Shown here piece by piece: positions 13,497 through 24,240 of a stretch of 64,000 bases of DNA. Source of the DNA: Patiria miniata. Its lineage: Eukaryota > Echinodermata > Asteroidea > Valvatida > Asterinidae. Within the stretch, counting starts at the first letter, position 1. Every line of letters begins with the position of its first letter. The position numbers and the translations under genes were made by a program. The notes below the pieces were generated by a model. It was not told the origin of the DNA. It was given only the letters and a program-made list of their open reading frames with translations, and searched no databases. The stretch spans positions 2,670,632-2,734,631 of the forward strand of contig NW_024037047.1 of assembly GCF_015706575.1 (NCBI RefSeq). The letters run 5' to 3'.

Positions 13497-14828
13497 GTGA
13501 GAATTTTCCAATCACACAGCATTTGTTTTGGGCCCGTTTGTTTGTTGTACTGTGCAATATCGTGTGAAGTTTTTGTTCACCGTTTCTATGATTTTAGTTT
13601 TAACGCTAGGCCTCAATTATACGCAGCCAGCGGTAGGGCCCTATTGAAAGTGCGGAGATCGATCGACATTTGATTGAATCCTACAATTTACTTTCATACC
13701 TTCATGGTTTGACCTAATTTGGATAGTTGAATTAATGATTTTGATATTTAAACTGAAAAAATTGTCCAATATGTCTGATGAGTTTTACGGCACATTGAAT
13801 GTAATATCACCATGATCACTCAGACGGGGCATCGGTGTTGACGTCGGCATAGGCCTAGGCCGATTTGATACAAATTCGATCATTCGGGGACCGTTAAGCG
13901 CGATAATAAAATGCCTATCCACTGCAAGCTGAAGGCGAATCATGGCGATTAGGCATCACTTGATCACCGAGGCCTTAACTTTGGTAGCCTACTGAGTCAA
14001 CTTTATACCTGGGTAGCTTAATTGTTTGCCATAATTAATAAGCCTAGGCCTACATCCTGGTTTCCTTAAAGCTATGACTATGAGCGTGAGCTATTCTAAG
14101 TGTGCAGTTGACTTGTTCATTCACTTTTGCAATTACTTCCCTCAACGGAGATACCTGGTCCCTACTTCATTTTCTTTAAAAAAAAAATAATAATTATTGA
14201 ATTTTATCAATAGTTTTGTTTTTGCAGCCAGCCATTTATGTTTAATAATATAATTAATAGGCCTTTGTTGGCCCTATATTACGACATGTTGAGGCATGCA
14301 TTGGGGGCTTGTTTTGTTTTCCTAACATATAGGACTAAAACTCATGAAAGAATTAGCAGGGGCTAGGCTCTTGCGCCTATTCAGTTATTTCATTTGTTTC
14401 ATTTGTATTTGTCTCAAATCGTGGCCAGAGTGCAAATGTAACCGTAAAACATAATAAGAAGTAAATGAATAGCCTAATATAGTAATAAATAAATAAACTA
14501 ACAAACACACAAATATATATAAAAAAAATTAAAAAAAAATCCAATAAGATACTAGAGCTAGAACAGCCCTGGGCAATTAATTAATTTTTCAGACCATTTC
14601 TAGTCTGACAAATGTTATTGTTCTGCAGCTAATTTGAGCCAATCTTTCGGCATTGGTTCCTAATACAATAAATAGGGGCCCGGGGCCTATAATAACACCG
14701 CGGTGCAACCTGAGCAGTTTTTAGCCAGTGCATGTAATGCTAATTACATAGTTATAAACATAATCATGATGATATTAATTGTAGGGCCTACACAATTAAA
14801 TGTAAAGAAAGCACTTTAATGCAAATTT

Positions 14829-14855
14829 AAAAAAAAAAAGAAGAAGAAGAAGAGG
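14829..14855. repeat. A-run followed by (GAA)n microsatellite
   Basis: About 11 A residues followed by four to five GAA units inside the interior of the long element copy. A simple low-complexity tract. Confidence 0.8.
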
Positions 14856-17454
14856 AGTGACAGTGTCCCCACTGGCATGATTAATCTTGACAGTTCCTAA
14901 GATAAGATAGTACTTCCACATAAATTTGCGATTTTGGCCAAACATGACATGATCGCTGTTTGTCAGAGCAGCTGCTTTCGGAGCAGGTTGGCAGATCTGA
15001 GATCACTGGATGGGCACTTTCTTAACCTATTTTGAAAAGGCATGTTAATTGTTAACCCAAGGAACCTGGCCAAAGAGTCCAAAAACGCAGTAGGCTCCGC
15101 TTGACAATGTGTAATTAACCCAACCTTGTATGATTGCAGCAAAATGCTAGATTCTTTTTCACACAATTAAGGGGGACCTATTCATTCGAGGTATAGTTTC
15201 TCTCCTGTTTAGCTTGACATCCTTTTCTGTCACCTGGGCAAACTTGTGAAGCCATAGGAATTTATACTGACATTCAAAATTATAATGAAATACTATACTA
15301 CAAACTTTAATAATTAAATAGTAAAAATTTCTACTAATGCTATAACAGCGAGACTTTACCATAGACTTGTGCACAAACCTAAACTATCACCTAATCCAAG
15401 TTTACCTTTTATCTTTTCTTCACGAAATTTGGTGATTTTGTCGAGCTAGATAATTTGCAACACAAACATTCCTTGTCCTAAGGGTCGTTCTAACAATAGG
15501 GTGACTCCAATTGTCACCCCCACATGGCATGTTGCCAAAATCCAGATGTGACTTGCCAAATAAAAAAAAATAAAAAAAAAAGAACCTGTCGCCCATTTGT
15601 GGGATGCTGTAGATTATATAATAATAATGATAATAATGATAACTAACACCCTGACAAAACAAATAAACACCCCAACAAACAAACAACCTAACGAACACAT
15701 CAACAAAAATAAATGAATACATTTAAAAGATAGATATGTTTGCAAAGGATAGCTGCTGCTTTGAGTATTTTCTGTTGCAGGATGCCAGGGGATAGCACAC
15801 GCTAAAAATTGGTTTGGGACCGGGACTCATACCATCGAATGCTCTTCAGATTTGCAACATTGAGGTCTTCCAAGGTTGGACATCTTGTCAAGTTCGGTTG
15901 GTACTGATCGTCCAGCAATTTGGCCAGTTTGGCGTCCAGATTATAAACTGTTGCCTAAAGGCGAATATCAGGAAAATAACTGTCAACAGGAAAAAGCTGT
16001 CAACAGAAAAAGCGGCACACTTTTTTGACCATGACCTATTAAATTCTATGGACATCCATTTCAATTAAGTTGACGCGATTTAAAAGCATGATGGCATTGA
16101 GGAGGATAATACAACATAAAGTGTACGCTAAGTTATATGATCCGTAGACACATACATTTAACCACACGTTGCGCGTTTACGTGCTTGACGCAGATCTTTA
16201 GCAGCCCAATTGTACTATTCATATGTAGGCCTACCTGTAAGTGTAATAATATTTCCCATTGTCATGTTAACGTTGATGCACCGTACTTAAGCCTCCTGCT
16301 GGTTATGATTTTTCAAAAAAAAAAGAAAATTGGGCTTCAAAAACAAGAAACAGATAAAGCTGGTTAGAAACATTTCTTGACATGAAATGAATATTGCTAA
16401 GTAAATTACAACTTGGAATTTTCTAAATTGCATTCATGCTTTTGATGTCATTGTATTGGGTTGTAGGTTGTACATAGTCCTGGCTATTTTGTACTGTATT
16501 TTATTTTACATTGAACACGGAATACTTATCTTCAGGTAACAGTTTGAATGACTAGCTATAGCTATACATTGACTGTTTACATTTAATAACGGCTACTTCA
16601 ACAAGTTCATTGTTTTAAGGGGATTTAAGTAATAATTGTACTTTTGGAAGTTAACATAAACAATTAAAAAGTAAAAAAAAAAAAAAAAAAATCTTTATGC
16701 CTCCAGATAATTTTGCTCCAAAAACTACAAAGAAAACTTGGTCGCCTATTTGGGGGCCGGAAGGGAATTTTTTCGATCTTTTCCACCAGGATGGGTTTCG
16801 TACTGGCTTTTTAACTTTTTCAGGAGCAATAATAGCTAATTTGTTTAGTTCACGTTAGTGATACTCACAATAGGAGGTTGATATGTTGGGGATATTCCCC
16901 TTACTGATTTATATTAGATCTACCCACGGGAGAATAGTACATTTCGTCCTCTTTTTGTCCACGAATGTTTTTGCCACTTTGTAGGCCAGCTTAGAAGGTA
17001 GCCACTGACATTTCCCCCTTTGTATCAATTGAATCTATATCGATCAGGATTGGTTTGAGAAATATATAAAAGCATTTAATCAACATTTGTAATTAGTTTT
17101 ACCTCTTTTGACAACGTTATCCAATGATCAAGTTGTGGCGTATGATTATAATACCTGACTTTGTAATGTGTATTATTATTATGCATGTTTAATTTTCAAA
17201 AATTTCAAAGAGGCAGCTTGTGTGGTTTAGGAAGAGTGCCTAAGATTTGTGGCAAGCATGCCGATGAGGTTACAGCATTAATGATGTTTGCAACATTAAC
17301 TCTTTAAAAAAAAGAAAAAAGAAATGGTAGCAGTTCGCACTCTATCCTCAGTTGGTAATAGTTATACACAACTCCAGTAGGGCCCTGGCGCTAGTATTTG
17401 TTTCATTCACTCCTTCTCTTTTGGGGTTCTACTCTTCGGGGTAAGGGTGTGAGG

Positions 17455-17524
17455 GTACTGCCTGTCGTCCCATGGGGCGCGCGTTGCGCGTTTGGCGAAG
17501 TTGGCTGGGAGCGACGGGCAGTGC
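17455..17524. other. Imperfect 19-bp-arm inverted repeat across the shared-block border
   Basis: The left arm 17455-17472 (gtactgcctgtcgtccca) pairs with 17506-17524 (tgggagcgacgggcagtgc), with one bulge and two mismatches; the loop is GC-rich (gggcgcgcgttgcgcg). The border of the shared right-end block (17494) falls inside the loop, so the short copy keeps only the right arm. This suggests that the breakpoint separating the two interiors lies in a hairpin. Confidence 0.6.
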
Positions 17525-18105
17525 CTCAATTCAAACTAAATAAACAAGTTGGGTGAATAGTTCTTAAGTAAAACCTTTGAATTTGGACGTTAAACATTTA
17601 ACAAGTTGTGTTTAATCTTTGTAAAAAAGTACGCCAAGCACCCATTTGTACTGATGGGGCATGCCAACCGTATCTACGAGCGGTGGACCAAATCGGTGTG
17701 CTTTAACTACAAATAACTTCTTGAGTAATATAGGCATATAAATACTAAAGTCACGTGACAAATACTTAAGTCATGTGACAAAACACTTTGGCTAGCATCC
17801 ACTTGTTCTGGTGGGGCTAGTGAATGGTTGGCAAGCGTGCCAAGTTTTCGGGCCCAGTGATGCCAAGCATGGCAAGTATTTGGGGCAAGCGTGCCCCGTT
17901 TTTAGCTTGTTTAAAATGTTTCTAAGGCAAATATCTTTTAGCAAATAGGTAATTATTGGTATGTTATAGCTTGTTAACGTATTTACGGACATTTAATACA
18001 GTTAAACATTGACCGAGGAGAAATAAATTAGCGGCTCAAAAAATCTATGCCAGAAAAGTCAAATCAACTCTCACTGTGTGGTTTTGTGTGTTGTCTGAGA
18101 ATAAT
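17494..18105. repeat. Shared right-end block (copy 1)
   Basis: 612 bp, exactly the length of 18477-19088, with one difference seen (gtgacaaat versus gtgaccaat at 17759/18742). It holds a cluster of short dyads built on gccaagc/gcttggc words, notably ggggca-agcg-tgcccc at 17882-17897 followed by gttttt, a stem plus T-run resembling a Pol III or hairpin terminator. A 66-codon minus frame is repeated in both copies only because the DNA is. The block ends with 'gtctgagaataat'. Confidence 0.9.
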
Positions 18106-19088
18106 TCATTTTATCACTGAAAGATAAAATACATTATTCTCCACGAACACACGGCTGGCTGAGTTTCAAACTCTCTGTTAATCAGCGGATGGTTGCTATG
18201 GTATGGAATTAGTAAACATTTTGATTGCCCAAATTGCAGCTGGCCATCCATTGCTGGCATCAAGCCAAAAGTGCTGTTCATAGGCAGAAGTTGATGTAAC
18301 TTCCAAGGGAGATATAAATATTGATACAAATGTGATAAGTCCACGCGCGCGCACAGACGCACTACGTGCACGCCGTGGATGAAAGGCCAGTTCGGCGTAA
18401 CTTTTTGAGACCGCAACAACAAAAATAAACCCACCTCCTCCCCTTCAACCACCATACTTTTATACTTTTATAAATGGGCGAAGTTGGCTGGGAGCGACGG
18501 GCAGTGCCTCAATTCAAACTAAATAAACAAGTTGGGTGAATAGTTCTTAAGTAAAACCTTTGAATTTGGACGTTAAACATTTAACAAGTTGTGTTTAATC
18601 TTTGTAAAAAAGTACGCCAAGCACCCATTTGTACTGATGGGGCATGCCAACCGTATCTACGAGCGGTGGACCAAATCGGTGTGCTTTAACTACAAATAAC
18701 TTCTTGAGTAATATAGGCATATAAATACTAAAGTCACGTGACCAATACTTAAGTCATGTGACAAAACACTTTGGCTAGCATCCACTTGTTCTGGTGGGGC
18801 TAGTGAATGGTTGGCAAGCGTGCCAAGTTTTCGGGCCCAGTGATGCCAAGCATGGCAAGTATTTGGGGCAAGCGTGCCCCGTTTTTAGCTTGTTTAAAAT
18901 GTTTCTAAGGCAAATATCTTTTAGCAAATAGGTAATTATTGGTATGTTATAGCTTGTTAACGTATTTACGGACATTTAATACAGTTAAACATTGACCGAG
19001 GAGAAATAAATTAGCGGCTCAAAAAATCTATGCCAGAAAAGTCAAATCAACTCTCACTGTGTGGTTTTGTGTGTTGTCTGAGAATAAT
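18106..19088. mobile_element. Putative mobile element, short copy (983 bp)
   Basis: It follows the long copy directly, head to tail: 'gagaataat' joins 'tcattttatc'. It consists of the 324 bp left block (18106-18429), 47 bp of unrelated filler (18430-18476: C/T-rich, then tacttttatacttttataaatg) and the 612 bp right block (18477-19088). It ends at 'gagaataat' followed by satellite 'ggatttttggg'. With intact ends and no coding capacity it looks like a miniature derivative of the long copy. The near identity of the ends means that the two copies separated very recently. Confidence 0.65.
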
Positions 19089-22000
19089 GGATTTTTGGGT
19101 CAAAAACTGACTCTATCGATGATGCCGGCTATGGAAAACGTTGAAGTTTCTGGTGCATTTTGTAAACAGTCATAAAATTTTCTTTTCTCACTGGATACTG
19201 AATTTAACGAGTTGCAGTCTTCAGGGAATTCAGTGCTGGCCTCTAGGCACCTCGTCTGAACTTTTTGGCAAATCTGGTGAATATGGATTTTTGGGTCAAA
19301 AACTGACTTTTTTTATGATGCCGGCTATGGAAAACGTTGAAGTTTCTGGTGCATTTTGTAAACAGTCATAAAATTGTCTTTTCTCACTAGATACTGAATT
19401 TAATAAGTTGCAGTCTTCAGGGAATTCATTGCTGGCCTCTAGGTACCTCGTGTGAACTTTTGGGCAAATCTGGTGAAAATGAATTTTTGGGTCAAAAAAT
19501 GACTTTTTCGATGATGCCGGCTATGGAAAACATTGAAGTTTCTGGTGCATTTTGTAAACAGTCATACAATTTTCTTTTCTCACTGGATACTTAATTTAAC
19601 GAGTTGCAGTCTTCAGGGAATGCAATTCTGGCCTCTAGGCACCTGGTGTGAACTTTTGGGCGAATCTGGTGCAAATGGATTTTTGGGTCAAAAACTGACT
19701 TTTTTTATGATGCCGGCTATGGAAAACGTTGAAGTTTCTGGTGCATTTTGTAAACAGTCATAAAATTTTCTTTTCTCACTAGATACTGAATTTAATGAGT
19801 TGCAGTCTTCAGGGAATTCATTGCTGACCTCTAGGCACCTCGTGTGAACTTTTGGGCAAATCTGGTGAATATGGATTTTTGGGTCAAAAACTGACTTTTT
19901 TTATGATGCCGGCTATGGAAAACGTTGAAGTTTCTGGTGCATTTTGTAAACAGTCATAACATTTTCTTTTCTCACTTGATACTGAATTTAACGAGTTGCA
20001 GTCTTCAGGGAATGCAATTCTGGCCTCTAGGCACCTCGTGAGAACTTTTCGGCAAATCTGGTGCAAATGGATTTTTGGGTCAAAACTGACTTTTTTTATG
20101 ATGCCGGCTATGGAAAACGTTGAAGTTTCTGGTGCATTTTGTAAACAGTCATACAATTTTCTTTTCTCACTTGATACTGAATTTAATGAGTTGCAGTCTT
20201 CAGGGAATGCAATTTTGGCCTCTAGGCACCTCGTGTGAACTTTTGGGCAAATCTGGTGCAAATGGATTTTTGGGTCAAAAACTGACTTTTATTATGATGC
20301 CGGCTATGGAAAACGTTGAAGTTTCTGGTGCATTTTGTAAACAGTCATAACATTTTCTTCTCTCACTAGATACTGAATTTAATAAGTTGCAGTCTTCAGG
20401 GAATTCATTGCTGGCCTCTAGGCACCTCGTGTGAACTTTTGGGCAAATCTGGTGAAAATGAATTTTTGGGTCAAAAAATGACTTTTTCGATGATGCCGGC
20501 TATGGAAAACATTGAAGTTTCTGGTGCATTTTGTAAACAGTCATAAAATTTTCTTTTCTCTCTGGATACTTAATTTAACGAGTTGCCGTCTTCAGGGAAT
20601 GCAATTCTGGCCTCTAGGCACCTGGTGTGAACTTTTGGGCGAATCTGGTGCAAATGGATTTTTGGGTCAAAAACTGACTTTTTTTATGATGCCGGCTATG
20701 GAAAACGTTGAAGTTTCTGGTGCATTTTGTAAACAGTCATAACATTTTCTTTTCTCACTAGATACTGAATTTAATGAGTTGCAGTTTTCAGGGAATTCAT
20801 TGCTGGCCTCTATGCACCTCGTGTGAACTTTAGGGCAAATCTGGTGAATATGGATTTTTGGGTCATGACTGACTTTTTTTAATGCCGGCTATGGAAAATG
20901 TTGAAGTTTCTGGTGTATTTTGTAAACAGTCATAAAATTTTCTTTTCTCACTTGATACTGAATTTAACGAGTTGCAGTCTTCAGGGAATGCAATTCTGGC
21001 CTCATGGCACCTCGTGTGAACTTTTCGGCAAATCTGGTGCAAATGGATTTTTGGGTCAAAAACTGACTTTTTTATGATGCCGGCTATGGAAAACGTTGAA
21101 GTTTCTGGTGCATTTTGTAAACAGTCATAAAATTTTCTTTTCTCACTTGATACTGAATTTAACAAGTTGCAGTCTTCAGGGAATGCAATTCTGGCCTCTA
21201 GGCACCTGGTGTGAACTTTTGGGCAAATCTGGTGCAAATGGATTTTTGGGTCAAAAAACTGACTTTTTTTATGATGCCGGCTATGGAAAACGTTGAAGTT
21301 TCTTGTGCATTTTGTAAACAGTCATAAAATTTTCTTTTCTCACTAGATACTGAATTTAACGAGTTGCAGTCTTCAGGGAATGCAATTCTGGCCTCTAGGC
21401 ACCTGGTGTGAACTTTTGGGCAAATCTGGTGCAAATGGATTTTTGGGTCAAAAACTGACTTTTTTTATGATGCCGGCTATGGAAAACGTTGAAGTTTCTG
21501 GTGCATTTTGTAAACAGTCATAACATTTTCTTTTCTCCCTAGATACTGAATTTAACGAGTTGCAGTCTTCAGGGAATGCAATTCTGGACTCTAGGCACCT
21601 TGTGTGAACTTTTGGGCAAATCTGGTGAAAATGGATTTTTGGGTCAAAAAATGACTTTTTCGATGATGCCGGCTATGGAAAACATTGAAGTTTCTGGTGC
21701 ATTTTGTAAACAGTCATAAAATTTTCTTTTCTCACTGGATACTGAATTTAACGAGTTGCAGTCTTCAGGGAATGCAATTCTGTCCTCTAGGCCCCTCTTC
21801 TGTGAACTTTTGGGCGAATTTGGTGCAAATGGATTTTTGGGTCAAAAACTGACTTTTTTTATGATGCCGGCTATGGAAAACGTTGAAGTTTCTGGTGCAT
21901 TTTGTAAACAGTCATAACATTTTCTTCTCTCACTAGATACTGAATTTAATAAGTTGCAGTCTTCAGGGAATTCCTTGCTGGCCTCTAGGCACCTCGTGTG

Positions 22001-23740
22001 AACTTTTGGGTAAATCTGGTGAAAATGAATTTTTGGGTCAAAAAATGACTTTTTTGATGATGCCGGCTATGGAAAACATTCAAGTTTCTGGTGCATTTTG
22101 TAAACAGTCATAAAATTTTCTTTTCTCACTGGATACTTAATTTAACGAGTTGCAGTCTGCAGGGAAGGCAATTCTGGCATCTTGGCACCTGGTGTGAACT
22201 TTTGGGCGAATCTGGTGCAAATGGATTTTTGGGTCAAAAACTGACTTTTTTTATGATGCCGGCTATGGAAAACGTTGAAGTTTCTGGTGCATTTTGTAAA
22301 CAGTCATAAATTTTTCTTTTCTAACTAGATTCTGAATTTAATAAGTTGCTGTCTTCAGGGAATTCATTGCTTGCCTTTAGGCACCTCGTGTGAACTTTTG
22401 GGCAAATCTGGTGAAAATGGATTTTTGGGTCAAAAAATGACTTTTCGATGATGCCGGCTATGGAAAACATTGAAGTTTCTGGTGCATTTTGAAAACAGTC
22501 ATACAATTTTCTTTTCTCACTGGATACTTAATTTAACGAGTTGCAGTCTTCAGGGAATTCATTGCTGGCCTCATGGCTTCTCGTGTGAACTTTTGGGCAA
22601 ATCTGGTGAATATGGATTTTTGGGTCAAAAACTGACTTTTTTTATGATGCCGGCTATGGAAAACGTTGAAGTTTCTGGTGCATTTTTGTAAACAGTCATA
22701 AATTTTCTATTCTCACTTGATACTGAATTTAATGAGTTGCAGTCTTCAGGGAATTCATTGCTGGCCTCTAGGCACCTCGTGTGAACTTTTGGGCAAATCT
22801 GGTGAATATGGATTTTTGGGTCAAAAACTGACTTTTTTTATGATGCCGGCTATGGAAAACGTTGAAGTTTCTGGTGCATTTTGTAAACAGTCATCAAATT
22901 TTCTTTTCTCACAAGATACTGAATTTAATGAGTTGCAGTCTTCAGGGAATTCATTGCTGGCCTCTAGGCACCTCGTGTGAACTTTTGGGCAAATCTGGTG
23001 AAAATGAATTTTTGGGTCAAAAAATGACTTTTTCGATAATGCCGGCTATGGAAAACATTGAAGTTTCTGGTGCATTTTGTAAACAGTCATAACATTTCTT
23101 TTCTCACTGGATACTTAATTTAACGAGTTGCAGTCTTCAGGGAATGCAATTCTGGCCTCTAGGCACCTGGTGTGAACTTTTTGGCAAATCTGGTGCTAAT
23201 CGATTTTTGGGTCAAAACTGACTTTTTTTATGATGCCGGCTATGGAAAACGTTGAAGTTTCTGGTGCATTTTGTAAACAGTCATACAATTTTCTTTTCTC
23301 ACTTGATACTGAATTTAACGAGTTGCAGTCTTCAGGGAATGCAATTCTGGCCTCTAGGCACCTTGTGTGAACTTTTCGGCAAATCTGGTGCAAATGGATT
23401 TTTGGGTCAAAAACTGACTTTTTTTATGATGCCGGCTATGGAAAACATTGAAGTTTCTGGTGCATTTTGTAAACAGTCATAAAATTTTCTTTTCTCACTA
23501 GATTCTGAATTTAATGAGTTGCAGTCTTCAGGGAATTCATTGCTGGCCTCTAGGCACCTCGTGTGAACTTTTGGGCAAATCTGGTGAAAATGAATTTTTG
23601 GGTCAAAAATGACTTTTTCGATGATGCCGGCTATGGAAAACATTGAAGTTTCTGGTGCATTTTGTAAACAGTCATAACATTTTCTTTTCTCACTGGATAC
23701 TTAATTTAACGAGTTGCAGTCTTCAGGGAACCCAATTCTG

Positions 23741-24240
23741 NNNNNNNNNNNNNNNNNNNNNNNNNNNNNNNNNNNNNNNNNNNNNNNNNNNNNNNNNNNN
23801 NNNNNNNNNNNNNNNNNNNNNNNNNNNNNNNNNNNNNNNNNNNNNNNNNNNNNNNNNNNNNNNNNNNNNNNNNNNNNNNNNNNNNNNNNNNNNNNNNNNN
23901 NNNNNNNNNNNNNNNNNNNNNNNNNNNNNNNNNNNNNNNNNNNNNNNNNNNNNNNNNNNNNNNNNNNNNNNNNNNNNNNNNNNNNNNNNNNNNNNNNNNN
24001 NNNNNNNNNNNNNNNNNNNNNNNNNNNNNNNNNNNNNNNNNNNNNNNNNNNNNNNNNNNNNNNNNNNNNNNNNNNNNNNNNNNNNNNNNNNNNNNNNNNN
24101 NNNNNNNNNNNNNNNNNNNNNNNNNNNNNNNNNNNNNNNNNNNNNNNNNNNNNNNNNNNNNNNNNNNNNNNNNNNNNNNNNNNNNNNNNNNNNNNNNNNN
24201 NNNNNNNNNNNNNNNNNNNNNNNNNNNNNNNNNNNNNNNN
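23741..24240. other. Assembly gap, 500 N
   Basis: Exactly 500 unknown bases inside satellite array II. The round length suggests a gap of undetermined size. Long open frames across it are artefacts. Confidence 0.99.

Larger units (their letters stand above)
12839..17493. other. Interior of the long copy: non-coding, possibly captured host DNA
   Basis: 4655 bp present only in the long copy. It is mostly AT-rich, with 'taggcctaggcc' words, short A-runs and (GAA)n at about 14840-14855, and an A19 run at 16673-16691. Open frames are at most about 100 codons and none is recognisable. The stretch 13255-13530 is clearly richer in G+C and CpG than its surroundings. The other copy has 47 unrelated bases here, which is what one expects when a transposon family keeps its ends and exchanges its cargo. 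Confidence 0.55.
12515..18105. mobile_element. Putative mobile element, long copy (end-sharing family)
   Basis: A 5591 bp non-satellite segment inserted precisely into the satellite: the left flank ends gaaaat and the flank after the second copy starts ggattt, which together restore a consensus monomer. It starts 'tcattttatcactg' and ends 'gtctgagaataat'. Its first 324 bp and last 612 bp are repeated in the second copy directly downstream, so these are the family's conserved ends. The 3' terminus, read on the other strand (attattctcag..aacacac), resembles a subterminal left motif at 12542-12562 (attattctcc..aacacac): an asymmetric inverted repeat. No transposase, Rep/helicase or other long ORF was found, so it is probably non-autonomous. 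Helentron/Helitron2-like rolling-circle elements are the closest analogy (asymmetric ends, tandem copies, no clear target duplication), but a flanking AAT could also be a 3 bp target duplication. The orientation was chosen arbitrarily. Confidence 0.65.

Noticed and set aside
17792-17992. 66-codon minus frame found twice (also 18775-18975)
   Set aside because: The duplication is of the DNA block; the frame overlaps clustered dyads and has no coding signature.
12515-19088. A classical Helitron with 5'-TC and 3'-CTRR between A and T
   Set aside because: The 5' end fits TC, but the 3' end is gagaataat without a CTRR and a standard terminal hairpin is not evident; only a looser Helentron-like analogy is kept.
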